A stretch of DNA of 64,000 nt from Hydractinia symbiolongicarpus (Eukaryota; Cnidaria; Hydrozoa; Anthoathecata; Hydractiniidae), in assembly GCF_029227915.1 (NCBI RefSeq), contig NC_079878.1, positions 18,044,001 through 18,108,000 of the forward strand. The letters run 5' to 3'. The notes under the pieces are model-generated. The model saw nothing but the letters and a program-made list of their open reading frames with translations. It did not search any database and was not told the origin of the DNA. The position numbers and the translations under genes are program-made. Position 1 is the first letter of the stretch. Every line of letters begins with the position of its first letter. Positions 53,513 through 64,000 of the stretch are shown piece by piece.

Positions 53513-54294
53513 CATAGAACACCATCAACTGCATGCACGACCTTCTAAAATTTGTAGTACGGTCTTATGAGGGCTAATAGGGGCCTTATACGCAAATTAC
53601 GTGCTTCTACGAGCATAGACCGGTGAGGATCGGTTCAGTCTTTCCACTCTCAATGGACTACGACGTCTCAAGTGGTTTTCCAATCCGCAATGGCCATAAA
53701 AAACCGTCAAGTACGAGCACAGTCTTCCAAAAGGTTATAATACGGCCTTTTGCAGCCTAATAAAGGCCCTACACGTAAATGACATGCTTCTACGAGCATA
53801 GACCGGCGGGGAACAGTCTAATCCTTTCGCACTCTATGAACTACGACGCCTCAAATCGTTTTCTATTCCGCAATGGCCATAGAAAACCTTCAAGTACGTG
53901 CACATTCTTCTAAAGGTTATAATACGGCCTTTTGCAGCCTAATAAGAGCCTAACACGTAAGTCACGACCTTCCCGGAGCCCAGACTTGTTGCCATAGGTC
54001 TAGTCCTTCCACTCATCATGGACTACGACGCCTCAAGTCGTTTTCCATTCCGCAATGGCCATAGAACACCGTCAAGTACGTGCGCAGTCTTCCAAAAGGT
54101 TATAACACGGCCTTTTGCAGCCTAACAGGGATCTTACACGTAAATCACGTCTTCCAGGAGCCTTGGCAGGTGAGGATCGGTCTGATCCTTCCCCTCTCAA
54201 TGGACTACGACGCCTCAAGTCGTTTTCCATTCCGCAATGGCCATAGAACACCGTCAAGTACGTGCACAGTCTTCCAAAAGGTGATAATATGGCC

Positions 54295-54841
54295 TTTTGC
54301 AGCCTAATAAGAGCCTAACACGTAAATCACGACCTTCCCGGAGCCCAGACTTGTTGCCATAGGTCTAGTCCTTCCATTCATCATGGACTACGACGCCTCA
54401 AGTCGTTTTCCATTCTGCAATGGCCATAGAACACCATCAACTGCATGCACAGTCTTCTAAAATTTGTAGTACGGTCTTATGCAGCCTAATAAGGGCCTTA
54501 TACGTGAATTACGTGCTTCTACGAGCATAAACCGGTGAGGATCGGTTCAGTCTTTCCACTCTCAATGCACTACGACGTCTCAAGTGGTTTTCCAATCAGC
54601 AATGGCCTTAAAAAACCGTCAAGTACGTGCACAGTCTTTCAAAAGGTTATAATACGGCCTTTTGCAGCCTAATAAAGGCCTTACACGTAAATGACGTGCT
54701 TCTACGAGCATAGACCGGTGGGGATCAGTCTAATCCCTTCACACTCTGTCAACTACGACGCCTCAAATCGTTTTCTATTCCGCAAAGGCCATAGAACACC
54801 GTCAAGTACGTGCCCAAACTTCTAAAGCTTATAATACGGCC
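54295..54841. repeat. 3-mer duplication in C1, copy 1 (547 bp)
   Basis: Three monomers are marked by ACGAGCATAAACCGG, CAATGCACTACGACG and GGCCTTAAAAAACC. They are repeated 547 bp on. Differences include CAATCAGC versus CAATCCGC. The C2 equivalent is at +5,701. Confidence 0.83.
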
Positions 54842-55388
54842 TTTTGCAGCCTAATAAGAGCCTAACACGTAAATCACGACCTTCCCGGAGCCCAGACTTG
54901 TTGCCATAGGTCTAGTCCTTCCACTCATCATGGACTACGACGCCTTAAGTCGTTTTCCATTCTGCAATGGCCAAAGAACACCATCAACTACATGCACGGC
55001 CTTCTAAAATTTGTAATACGGTCTTTTGCAGCCTAATAGGGGCCTTATACGTGAATTACGTGCTTCTACGAGCATAAACCGGTGAGGATCGGTTCAGTCT
55101 TTCCACTGTCAATGCACTACGACGTCTCAAGTGGTTTTCCAATCCGCAATGGCCTTAAAAAACCGTCAAGTACGTGCACAGTCTTCCAAAAGGTTATAAT
55201 ACGGCCTTTTGCAGCCTAATAAAGGCCTTACACGTAAATGACGTGCTTCTACGAGCATAGACCGGTGGGGATCAGTCTAATCCTTTCACACTCTGTCAAC
55301 TACGACGCCTCAAATCGTTTTCTATTCCGCAAAGGCCATAGAACACCGTCAAGTACGTGCCCAAACTTCTAAAGCTTATAATACGGCC
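54842..55388. repeat. 3-mer duplication in C1, copy 2 (547 bp)
   Basis: This is the second copy. Homology to copy 1 runs on to about 55,470, where this copy switches to the GCACTCTTAATAG monomer type. Confidence 0.82.
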
Positions 55389-55628
55389 TTTTGCAGCCTA
55401 ATAAGAGCCTAACACGTAAATCACGACCTTCCCGGAGCCCAGACTTGTTGCCATAGGTCTAGTCCTTGCACTCTTAATAGACTATGACGCATCAAGTCGT
55501 TTTGCATTCCTCAATGGCCATAAAACACCATCAACTACATGCGCAGTCTTCTAAAGGCCTGTAATACGGCTTTTTGCAGCCCAACAGGGATCTTACACGT
55601 AAATCACGTCTTCCAGGAGCCTAGACAG

Positions 55629-55726
55629 GTGGGGATTGGTCTAGTTCTTCCAATGCCAGTGGACTAAGACGCCTCAAGTGGGGATTGGTCTATTCATTCC
55701 ACTGTCAGTGGACTACGCTTCTCAAG
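55629..55726. repeat. Long monomer in C1
   Basis: This is the only 49-bp duplication in the 5.7-kb unit. Its second module carries GACTACGCTTCTCAA. Confidence 0.88.
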
Positions 55727-57870
55727 TCATTTTCCAATCCGCAATAGCGATAGAACACTATCAACTACATGCACAGTCTTCTAAAGGCTGTAATACGGCT
55801 TTTTGCTGCTTAACAGGGGCGCTTCACGTAAATCACGTGCTTCAAGTAGCCTAGACCGCTGCAGATCATTCTAGTCCTTTCACGCTCTATGAACTGCGAC
55901 GACTTAAATCGTTTTCTATTCCGCAATGGCCATAGAACACCGTCAAGTACGTGCACAATCTTCTAAAGGTTATAATACGGCCTTTTGCAGCCTAATAAGA
56001 GCCTAACACGTAAGTCACGACCTTCCCGGAGCCCAGACTTGTTGCCATAGGTCTAGTCATTCCACTCATCATGGACTACAACGCCTCAAGTCGTTTTCCA
56101 TTCTGCAATGGCCATAGAACACCATCAACTGCATGCACGGCCTTCTAAAATTTGTAGTTACGGTCTTTTGCAGCCTAATAGGTGCCTTATACGTGAATTA
56201 CGTGCTTCTACGAGCATAGACCGGTGAGGATCGGGTCAGTCTTTCCACTCTCAATGGACTGCGACGTCTCAAGTCGTTTTCCATTCCGCAATGGCCATAG
56301 AACACCGTCAAGTACGTGCACAGTCTTCCAAAAGGTTATAATACGGCCTTTTGCAGCCTAATAAAGGCCTTACACGTAAATGACGTGCTTCTACGAGCAT
56401 AGACAGGTGGCCATAGGTCTAGTTCTTGCACTCATCATGGACTACGACGCCTCAAGCCGTTTTCCATTCTGCAATGGCCATAGAACACCATCAACTGCAG
56501 GCACGGCCTTCTGAAATTTGTAGTACCGTCTTTTGCAGCCTAATAGGGCCTTATACGTGAATGACGTGCTTCTACGAGCATAGACAGGTGGCCATAGGTC
56601 TAGTCCTTGCACTCTTAATGGACTATGACGCATCAAGTCGTTTTCCATTCCTCAATGGCCATAGAACACCATCAACTACATGCGCAGTCTTCTAAATGCT
56701 GTAATACGGCTTTTTGCAGCCTAACAGGGATCTTACACGTAAATCACGTCTTCCAGGAGCCTAGACAGGTGAGGATCGGTCTGATCCTTCCCCTCTCAAT
56801 GGACTACGACGCCTCAAGTCGTTTTCCATTCCGCAATGGCCATAAAAAACCGTCAAGTACGTGCACAGTCTTCCAAAAGGTTATAATACGGCCTTTTGCA
56901 GCCTAATAAAGGCCTTACACGTAAATGACGTGCTTCTACGAGCATAGACTGGCGGGGATCAGTCTAATCCTTTCACACTCTATCAACTACGACGCCTTAA
57001 ATCGTTTTCTAGTCCGCAGTGGCCATAGAACACCGTCAAGTACGTGCACCATCTTCTAAAGCTTATAATACGGCCTTTTGCAGCCTAATAGGGGCTTTAC
57101 ACGTAAATGACGTGCTTCTACGAGCATACACAGGTGGCAATAGGTCTAGTCCTTGCACTCTTAATGGACTACGACGCATCAAGTCGTTTTCCAGTCCTCA
57201 ATAGCCATAGAACACCGTCAAGTACGTGCACAGTCTTCCAAAACGTTATAATACGGCCTTTTGCTGTCAAATAAAGGCCTTACACGTAAATGACGTGCTT
57301 CTACGAGCATACACCGGCGGGGATCAGTTTAGTCTTTTCACACTCTATGAACTACGACGCCTCAAATCGTTTTCTATTCCGCAATGGCCATAGAACACCG
57401 TCAAGTACGTGCACAAACTTCTAAATGTTATAATACGGCCTTTTGCAGCCTAATAAGAGCCTAACACGTAAATCACGACCTTCCCGGAGCCCAGACTTGT
57501 TGCCATAGTTCTAGTCCTTCCACTCATCATAGACTACGACGCCTCAAGTCGTTTTCCATTCCGCAATGGGAATAGTACACCGTCAAGTACGTGCACAGTC
57601 TTCTAAAGGTTATAATACGGCCTTTTGCAGCCTAATAAAGGCCTCACACGTCAATGATGTGCTTCTATGAGCATAGACAGGCAGTCATAGGTCTATTTCT
57701 TGCACTTTTAATGGACTAGGACGCGTCAAGTCGTTTTCCATTCCGCAATGGCCATAGTACACCGTCAAGTACATGCACAGTCTTCCAAAAGGTTATAATA
57801 CGGCCTTTTGCAGCCTAATAAGGGCCTTACACGTAAATTATGTGCTTCGACGACCATAGACAGGTGGGGA

Positions 57871-58187
57871 TTGGTCTAGCTCTTCCAATGCCAGTGGACT
57901 GAGACGCCTAAGTCATTTTCCAGTGTGCAATGGCTATAGCACACCGTCAAGTACTTACACACTCTTCCAAAAGGTTATAATACGGACTTTTGCGGCCTAA
58001 TTAGGGCCTTGTACGTAAATGACGTGCTTCCACGACCATAGACAAGTGGGGATTGGTCTAGTCATTCCACTGTCAGTGGACTGCGACGGCTCAAGTCATT
58101 TTCCAATCCGCAATAGCCATAGAGCACTATCAACTACATGCACAGTCTTCTAAAGGCTGTAATACGGCTTTTTGCAGCCTAACAGGG
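57871..58187. repeat. Divergent segment with 6-monomer spacing, copy 1
   Basis: This is a distinctive two-monomer stretch with CCAGTGGACTGAGACGCC, GTACTTACACACTC and CTAATTAGGGCCTTG. It recurs 1,094 bp later, near 58965. These words appear nowhere else outside C1/C2, so the stretch is diagnostic of the 5.7-kb HOR. Confidence 0.78.
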
Positions 58188-58964
58188 GCGCTACACGTAA
58201 ATCACGTGCTTCAAGTAGCCTCGACCGCTGCGGATCAGTCTAGTCCTTTCACACTCTATGAACTATGACGCCTCAAATCGTTTTCTATTCCGCAATGGCC
58301 ATAGAACACCGTCAAGTACGTGCACAATCTTCTAAAGGTTATAATACGGCCTTTTGCAGCCTAATAAGAGCCTAACACGTAAGTCACGACTTTCCCGGAT
58401 CTCAGACTTGTTGCCATAGGTCTAGTCATTCCACTCATCATGGACTACAACGCCTCAAGTCATTTTCCATTCCGCAATGGCCATAGAACACCGTCAAGTA
58501 CGTGCACAGTCTTTCCAAAACGTTATAATACGGCCTTTTTCTGCCGAATAAAGGCCTTACACGTAAATGACGTGCTTCTACGAGCATAGACCGGCGGGGA
58601 TCAGTCTAGTCCTTTTACACTCTATGAACTACGACGCCTCAAATCGTTTTCTATTCCGCAATGGCCATAGAACACCGTCAAGTACGTGCACAAACTTCTA
58701 AAGGTTATAATACGGCCTTTTGTAGCCTAATAAGAGCGTAACACGTAAATCACGACCTTCCCGGAGCCCAGACTTGTTGCCATAGGTCTAGTCCTTCCAC
58801 TCATCATGGACTACGACGCCTCAAGTCGTTTTCCATTCTGCAATGGCCATAGAACACCATCAACTGCATGCACGGCCTTCTAAAATTTGTAGTACGGTCT
58901 TTTGCAGCCTAATAGGGGTCTTATACGTTAATTACGTGCTTCTACGAGCATAGACCGGTGAGGA

Positions 58965-59281
58965 TTGGTCTAGTTCTTCCAATGCCAGTGGACTGAGACG
59001 CCTAAGTCATTTTCCATTGTGCAATAACCATAGCACACCGTCAAGTACTTACACACTCTTCCAAAAGGTTATAATACGGACTTTTGCGGCCTAATTAGGG
59101 CCTTGTACGTAAATGACGTGCTTCCACGACCATAGACAAGTCGGGATTGGTCTAGTCATTCCACTGTCAGTGGACTACTCGGCTCAAGTCATTTTCCAAT
59201 CCGCAATAGCCATAGAGCACTATCAACTACATGCACAGTCTTCTAAAGGCTGTAATACGGCTTTTTGCAGCCTAACAGGGA
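58965..59281. repeat. Divergent segment with 6-monomer spacing, copy 2
   Basis: This is the second copy of the segment at 57871. It has a small indel in GGACTACTCGGCTC (against GGACTGCGACGGCTC) and a different right flank, CAGGGACCACCTTACACG. Confidence 0.76.
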
Positions 59282-59403
59282 CCACCTTACACGTAAATCA
59301 CGTGCTTCAAGTAGCCTAGACCGGTGCGGATCGGTCTAGTCCTTCCACTCTAAATGGACTACGACGTCTCAAGTCGTTTTCCATTCCGCAATGGCCATAG
59401 AAC

Positions 59404-62400
59404 ACCGTCAAGTACGAGCACAGTCTTCCAAAAGGTTATAATACGGCCTTTTGCAGCCTAATAAAGGCCCTACACGTAAATGACATGCTTCTACGAGCAT
59501 AGACCGGCGGGGAACAGTCTAATCCTTTCGCACTCTATGAACTACGACGCCTCAAATCGTTTTCTATTCCGCAATGGCCATAGAAAACCTTCAAGTACGT
59601 GCACATTCTTCTAAAGGTTATAATACGGCCTTTTGCAGCCTAATAAGAGCCTAACACGTAAGTCACGACCTTCCCGGAGCCCAGACTTGTTGCCATAGGT
59701 CTAGTCCTTCCACTCATCATGGACTACGACGCCTCAAGTCGTTTTCCATTCCGCAATGGCCATAGAACACCGTCAAGTACGTGCGCAGTCTTCCAAAAGG
59801 TTATAACACGGCCTTTTGCAGCCTAACAGGGATCTTACACGTAAATCACGTCTTCCAGGAGCCTTGGCAGGTGAGGATCGGTCTGATCCTTCCCCTCTCA
59901 ATGGACTACGACGCCTCAAGTCGTTTTCCATTCCGCAATGGCCATAGAACACCGTCAAGTACGTGCACAGTCTTCCAAAAGGTGATAATATGGCCTTTTG
60001 CAGCCTAATAAGAGCCTAACACGTAAATCACGACCTTCCCGGAGCCCAGACTTGTTGCCATAGGTCTAGTCCTTCCATTCATCATGGACTACGACGCCTC
60101 AAGTCGTTTTCCATTCTGCAATGGCCATAGAACACCATCAACTGCATGCACAGTCTTCTAAAATTTGTAGTACGGTCTTATGCAGCCTAATAAGGGCCTT
60201 ATACGTGAATTACGTGCTTCTACGAGCATAAACCGGTGAGGATCGGTTCAGTCTTTCCACTCTCAATGCACTACGACGTCTCAAGTGGTTTTCCAATCAG
60301 CAATGGCCTTAAAAAACCGTCAAGTACGTGCACAGTCTTTCAAAAGGTTATAATACGGCCTTTTGCAGCCTAATAAAGGCCTTACACGTAAATGACGTGC
60401 TTCTACGAGCATAGACCGGTGGGGATCAGTCTAATCCCTTCACACTCTGTCAACTACGACGCCTCAAATCGTTTTCTATTCCGCAAAGGCCATAGAACAC
60501 CGTCAAGTACGTGCCCAAACTTCTAAAGCTTATAATACGGCCTTTTGCAGCCTAATAAGAGCCTAACACGTAAATCACGACCTTCCCGGAGCCCAGACTT
60601 GTTGCCATAGGTCTAGTCCTTCCACTCATCATGGACTACGACGCCTTAAGTCGTTTTCCATTCTGCAATGGCCAAAGAACACCATCAACTACATGCACGG
60701 CCTTCTAAAATTTGTAGTACGGTCTTTTGCAGCCTAATAGGGGCCTTATACGTGAATTACGTGCTTCTACGAGCATAAACCGGTGAGGATCGGTTCAGTC
60801 TTTCCACTGTCAATGCACTACGACGTCTCAAGTGGTTTTCCAATCCGCAATGGCCTTAAAAAACCGTCAAGTACGTGCACAGTCTTCCAAAAGGTTATAA
60901 TACGGCCTTTTGCAGCCTAATAAAGGCCTTACACGTAAATGACGTGCTTCTACGAGCATAGACCGGTGGGGATCAGTCTAATCCTTTCACACTCTGTCAA
61001 CTACGACGCCTCAAATCGTTTTCTATTCCGCAAAGGCCATAGAACACCGTCAAGTACGTGCCCAAACTTCTAAAGCTTATAATACGGCCTTTTGCAGCCT
61101 AATAAGAGCCTAACACGTAAATCACGACCTTCCCGGAGCCCAGACTTGTTGCCATAGGTCTAGTCCTTGCACTCTTAATAGACTATGACGCATCAAGTCG
61201 TTTTGCATTCCTCAATGGCCATAAAACACCATCAACTACATGCGCAGTCTTCTAAAGGCCTGTAATACGGCTTTTTGCAGCCCAACAGGGATCTTACACG
61301 TAAATCACGTCTTCCAGGAGCCTAGACAGGTGGGGATTGGTCTAGTTCTTCCAATGCCAGTGGACTAAGACGCCTCAAGTGGGGATTGGTCTATTCATTC
61401 CACTGTCAGTGGACTACGCTTCTCAAGTCATTTTCCAATCCGCAATAGCGATAGAACACTATCAACTACATGCACAGTCTTCTAAAGGCTGTAATACGGC
61501 TTTTTGCTGCTTAACAGGGGCGCTTCACGTAAATCACGTGCTTCAAGTAGCCTAGACCGCTGCAGATCATTCTAGTCCTTTCACGCTCTATGAACTGCGA
61601 CGACTTAAATCGTTTTCTATTCCGCAATGGCCATAGAACACCGTCAAGTACGTGCACAATCTTCTAAAGGTTATAATACGGCCTTTTGCAGCCTAATAAG
61701 AGCCTAACACGTAAGTCACGACCTTCCCGGAGCCCAGACTTGTTGCCATAGGTCTAGTCATTCCACTCATCATGGACTACAACGCCTCAAGTCGTTTTCC
61801 ATTCTGCAATGGCCATAGAACACCATCAACTGCATGCACGGCCTTCTAAAATTTGTAGTTACGGTCTTTTGCAGCCTAATAGGTGCCTTATACGTGAATT
61901 ACGTGCTTCTACGAGCATAGACCGGTGAGGATCGGGTCAGTCTTTCCACTCTCAATGGACTGCGACGTCTCAAGTCGTTTTCCATTCCGCAATGGCCATA
62001 GAACACCGTCAAGTACGTGCACAGTCTTCCAAAAGGTTATAATACGGCCTTTTGCAGCCTAATAAAGGCCTTACACGTAAATGACGTGCTTCTACGAGCA
62101 TAGACAGGTGGCCATAGGTCTAGTTCTTGCACTCATCATGGACTACGACGCCTCAAGCCGTTTTCCATTCTGCAATGGCCATAGAACACCATCAACTGCA
62201 GGCACGGCCTTCTGAAATTTGTAGTACCGTCTTTTGCAGCCTAATAGGGCCTTATACGTGAATGACGTGCTTCTACGAGCATAGACAGGTGGCCATAGGT
62301 CTAGTCCTTGCACTCTTAATGGACTATGACGCATCAAGTCGTTTTCCATTCCTCAATGGCCATAGAACACCATCAACTACATGCGCAGTCTTCTAAATGC

Positions 62401-64000
62401 TGTAATACGGCTTTTTGCAGCCTAACAGGGATCTTACACGTAAATCACGTCTTTCAGGAGCCTAGACAGGTGAGGATCGGTCTGATCCTTCCCCTCTCAA
62501 TGGACTACGACGCCTCAAGTCGTTTTCCATTCCGCAATGGCCATAAAAAACCGTCAAGTACGTGCACAGTCTTCCAAAAGGTTATAATACGGCCTTTTGC
62601 AGCCTAATAAAGGCCTTACACGTAAATGACGTGCTTCTACGAGCATAGACTGGCGGGGATCAGTCTAATCCTTTCACACTCTATCAACTACGACGCCTTA
62701 AATCGTTTTCTAGTCCGCAGTGGCCATAGAACACCGTCAAGTACGTGCACCATCTTCTAAAGCTTATAATACGGCCTTTTGCAGCCTAATAGGGGCTTTA
62801 CACGTAAATGACGTGCTTCTACGAGCATACACAGGTGGCAATAGGTCTAGTCCTTGCACTCTTAATGGACTACGACGCATCAAGTCGTTTTCCAGTCCTC
62901 AATAGCCATAGAACACCGTCAAGTACGTGCACAGTCTTCCAAAACGTTATAATACGGCCTTTTGCTGTCAAATAAAGGCCTTACACGTAAATGACGTGCT
63001 TCTACGAGCATACACCGGCGGGGATCAGTTTAGTCTTTTCACACTCTATGAACTACGACGCCTCAAATCGTTTTCTATTCCGCAATGGCCATAGAACACC
63101 GTCAAGTACGTGCACAAACTTCTAAAGGTTATAATACGGCCTTTTGCAGCCTAATAAGAGCCTAACACGTAAATCACGACCTTCCCGGAGCCCAGACTTG
63201 TTGCCATAGTTCTAGTCCTTCCACTCATCATAGACTACGACGCCTCAAGTCGTTTTCCATTCCGCAATGGGAATAGTACACCGTCAAGTACGTGCACAGT
63301 CTTCTAAAGGTTATAATACGGCCTTTTGCAGCCTAATAAAGGCCTCACACGTCAATGATGTGCTTCTATGAGCATAGACAGGCAGTCATAGGTCTATTTC
63401 TTGCACTTTTAATGGACTAGGACGCGTCAAGTCGTTTTCCATTCCGCAATGGCCATAGTACACCGTCAAGTACATGCACAGTCTTCCAAAAGGTTATAAT
63501 ACGGCCTTTTGCAGCCTAATAAGGGCCTTACACGTAAATTATGTGCTTCGACGACCATAGACAGGTGGGGATTGGTCTAGCTCTTCCAATGCCAGTGGAC
63601 TGAGACGCCTAAGTCATTTTCCAGTGTGCAATGGCTATAGCACACCGTCAAGTACTTACACACTCTTCCAAAAGGTTATAATACGGACTTTTGCGGCCTA
63701 ATTAGGGCCTTGTACGTAAATGACGTGCTTCCACGACCATAGACAAGTGGGGATTGGTCTAGTCATTCCACTGTCAGTGGACTGCGACGGCTCAAGTCAT
63801 TTTCCAATCCGCAATAGCCATAGAGCACTATCAACTACATGCACAGTCTTCTAAAGGCTGTAATACGGCTTTTTGCAGCCTAACAGGGGCGCTACACGTA
63901 AATCACGTGTTTCAAGTAGCCTCGACCGCTGCGGATCAGTCTAGTCCTTTCACACTCTATGAACTATGACGCCTCAAATCGTTTTCTATTCCGCAATGGC
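59404..64000. repeat. 5,701-bp HOR, copy C2 (runs off window)
   Basis: This second copy of the 5.7-kb unit has 4,597 bp visible and the rest lies outside the window. I found four single-base differences from C1: A55016/G60717, C56753/T62454, T57426/G63127 and C58209/T63910. That is about 99.9% identity, closer than A to B, so this is probably among the youngest duplications here. Confidence 0.95.
61330..61427. repeat. Long monomer in C2
   Basis: This is an identical copy of 55629-55726 at offset 5,701, with the same CGCTTCTCAA variant. Confidence 0.88.

Larger units (their letters stand above)
28278..53741. repeat. Superunit B (second ~28-kb HOR copy)
   Basis: This is the second copy of the long higher-order repeat. 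It begins at the base matching window position 1 and ends where homology with A is lost, at A 26427. Relative to A, B has an extra 365 bp at 31479-31843 and an extra 2,961 bp at 43906-46866. It lacks 366 bp at the junction near 34254-34257. It has one copy each of the 1,687-bp and 1,508-bp units where A has two, and two 728-bp units where A has three. Across its right edge it passes into the 5.7-kb HOR. Confidence 0.92.
53703..59403. repeat. 5,701-bp HOR, copy C1
   Basis: This is a 31-monomer higher-order repeat, including one long monomer. It is repeated immediately downstream at offset 5,701. The left edge is placed where identity begins, at the words CCGTCAAGTACGAGCACAG: 53703 matches 59404, while 53702 and 59403 differ. 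Inside it are a 3-mer duplication (547 bp, near 54.3-55.4 kb), a long monomer at 55629-55726, and a pair of segments 1,094 bp apart (near 57.9 and 59.0 kb). Confidence 0.95.
1..64000. repeat. Tandem satellite array, ~182-bp monomer
   Basis: The whole window is one head-to-tail array. Landmark words recur every 181-183 bp, for example the word ending in TAATACGG at about 3724, 3907, 4089, 4272 and 4454. That gives roughly 350 copies. All copies I inspected share one orientation; the reverse complements of the landmarks GCAGCCTAAT and GTGCTTCTACGAG were not seen on the given strand. Monomers alternate between strongly conserved words (GCAGCCTAAT, GTGCTTCTACGAG, GGACTACGAC, CATAGAACACC) and a variable block just after AGCATAG. 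I tell apart at least six monomer types by that block. Unit length and monotony fit centromeric or pericentromeric satellite; this is inferred from family behaviour, and no kinetochore-binding evidence exists in the sequence. The family is not one I recognise. Confidence 0.97.

Noticed and set aside
1-64000. CRISPR array
   Set aside because: The repeats are about 182 bp, contiguous and similar over their whole length. There are no short direct repeats separated by unique spacers, and no cas genes.
1-64000. CENP-B box in the monomer
   Set aside because: The nearest strings (such as TTCGACGACC near 57847, or CTTCCCGGAG) do not satisfy the TTCG-4-A-2-CGGG core.
1-64000. Inverted (opposite-orientation) array segments
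   Set aside because: No reverse-complement forms of the landmark words were seen by eye on the given strand. A computed dot-plot would settle it.

Overview
The window is satellite DNA from end to end. About 350 head-to-tail copies of one monomer of about 182 bp (181-183 bp in regular copies) fill all 64,000 bases. Every copy I inspected has the same orientation. I see no gene, RNA gene, transposon, CRISPR array or unique-sequence island. The open frames present are 60-93 codons long and cross one to two monomers. They recur at the repeat period and cannot stay open, because 182 is not a multiple of three. Long one-orientation arrays of a 170-185 bp unit with higher-order repeats (HORs) are typical of eukaryotic centromeric or pericentromeric heterochromatin. 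A plant or invertebrate source seems plausible, because the monomer is about 48% GC and keeps about 12 CpGs, with no vertebrate-like CpG loss. I do not recognise the family or the species.

Layout by region. Superunit A is 1-26427. A linker, 26428-28277, is a mosaic of A-type segments. Superunit B is 28278-53741 and is a second copy of A, starting 28,277 bp later. By eye the aligned parts are more than 99% identical, and A and B differ mainly by gain or loss of whole monomers. From about 53,703 a different HOR of 5,701 bp (about 31 monomers) takes over. It is present as C1 (53703-59403) and an incomplete C2 (59404-64000, running off the window), with only four differences seen in about 4.6 kb.

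Alignment of B to A, as the offset to add to A: 1-3201 +28277; 3202-5615 +28642; 5982-15629 +28276; 15630-17058 +31237; 18746 to about 20634 +29550; about 22143-24589 +28042; about 25318-26427 +27314. Nested inside are smaller HORs: an 11-mer (2,008 bp), a 3-mer (546-547 bp), a 4-mer (728 bp), a 9-mer (1,687 bp), an 8-mer (1,508 bp) and a 788-bp unit. Three structural monomer variants act as markers: a long form with a 49-bp internal duplication, a form with a 37-bp internal duplication, and a 58-bp truncated form. Once these are allowed for, every large length difference is close to a whole number of monomers, as expected from in-register unequal exchange or conversion.

There are no genes to work together. 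If the array has a function it would be structural, such as a centromere or heterochromatin platform. The sequence hints are a nucleosome-scale period and several short dyad symmetries in each monomer. No CENP-B-box-like motif was found.
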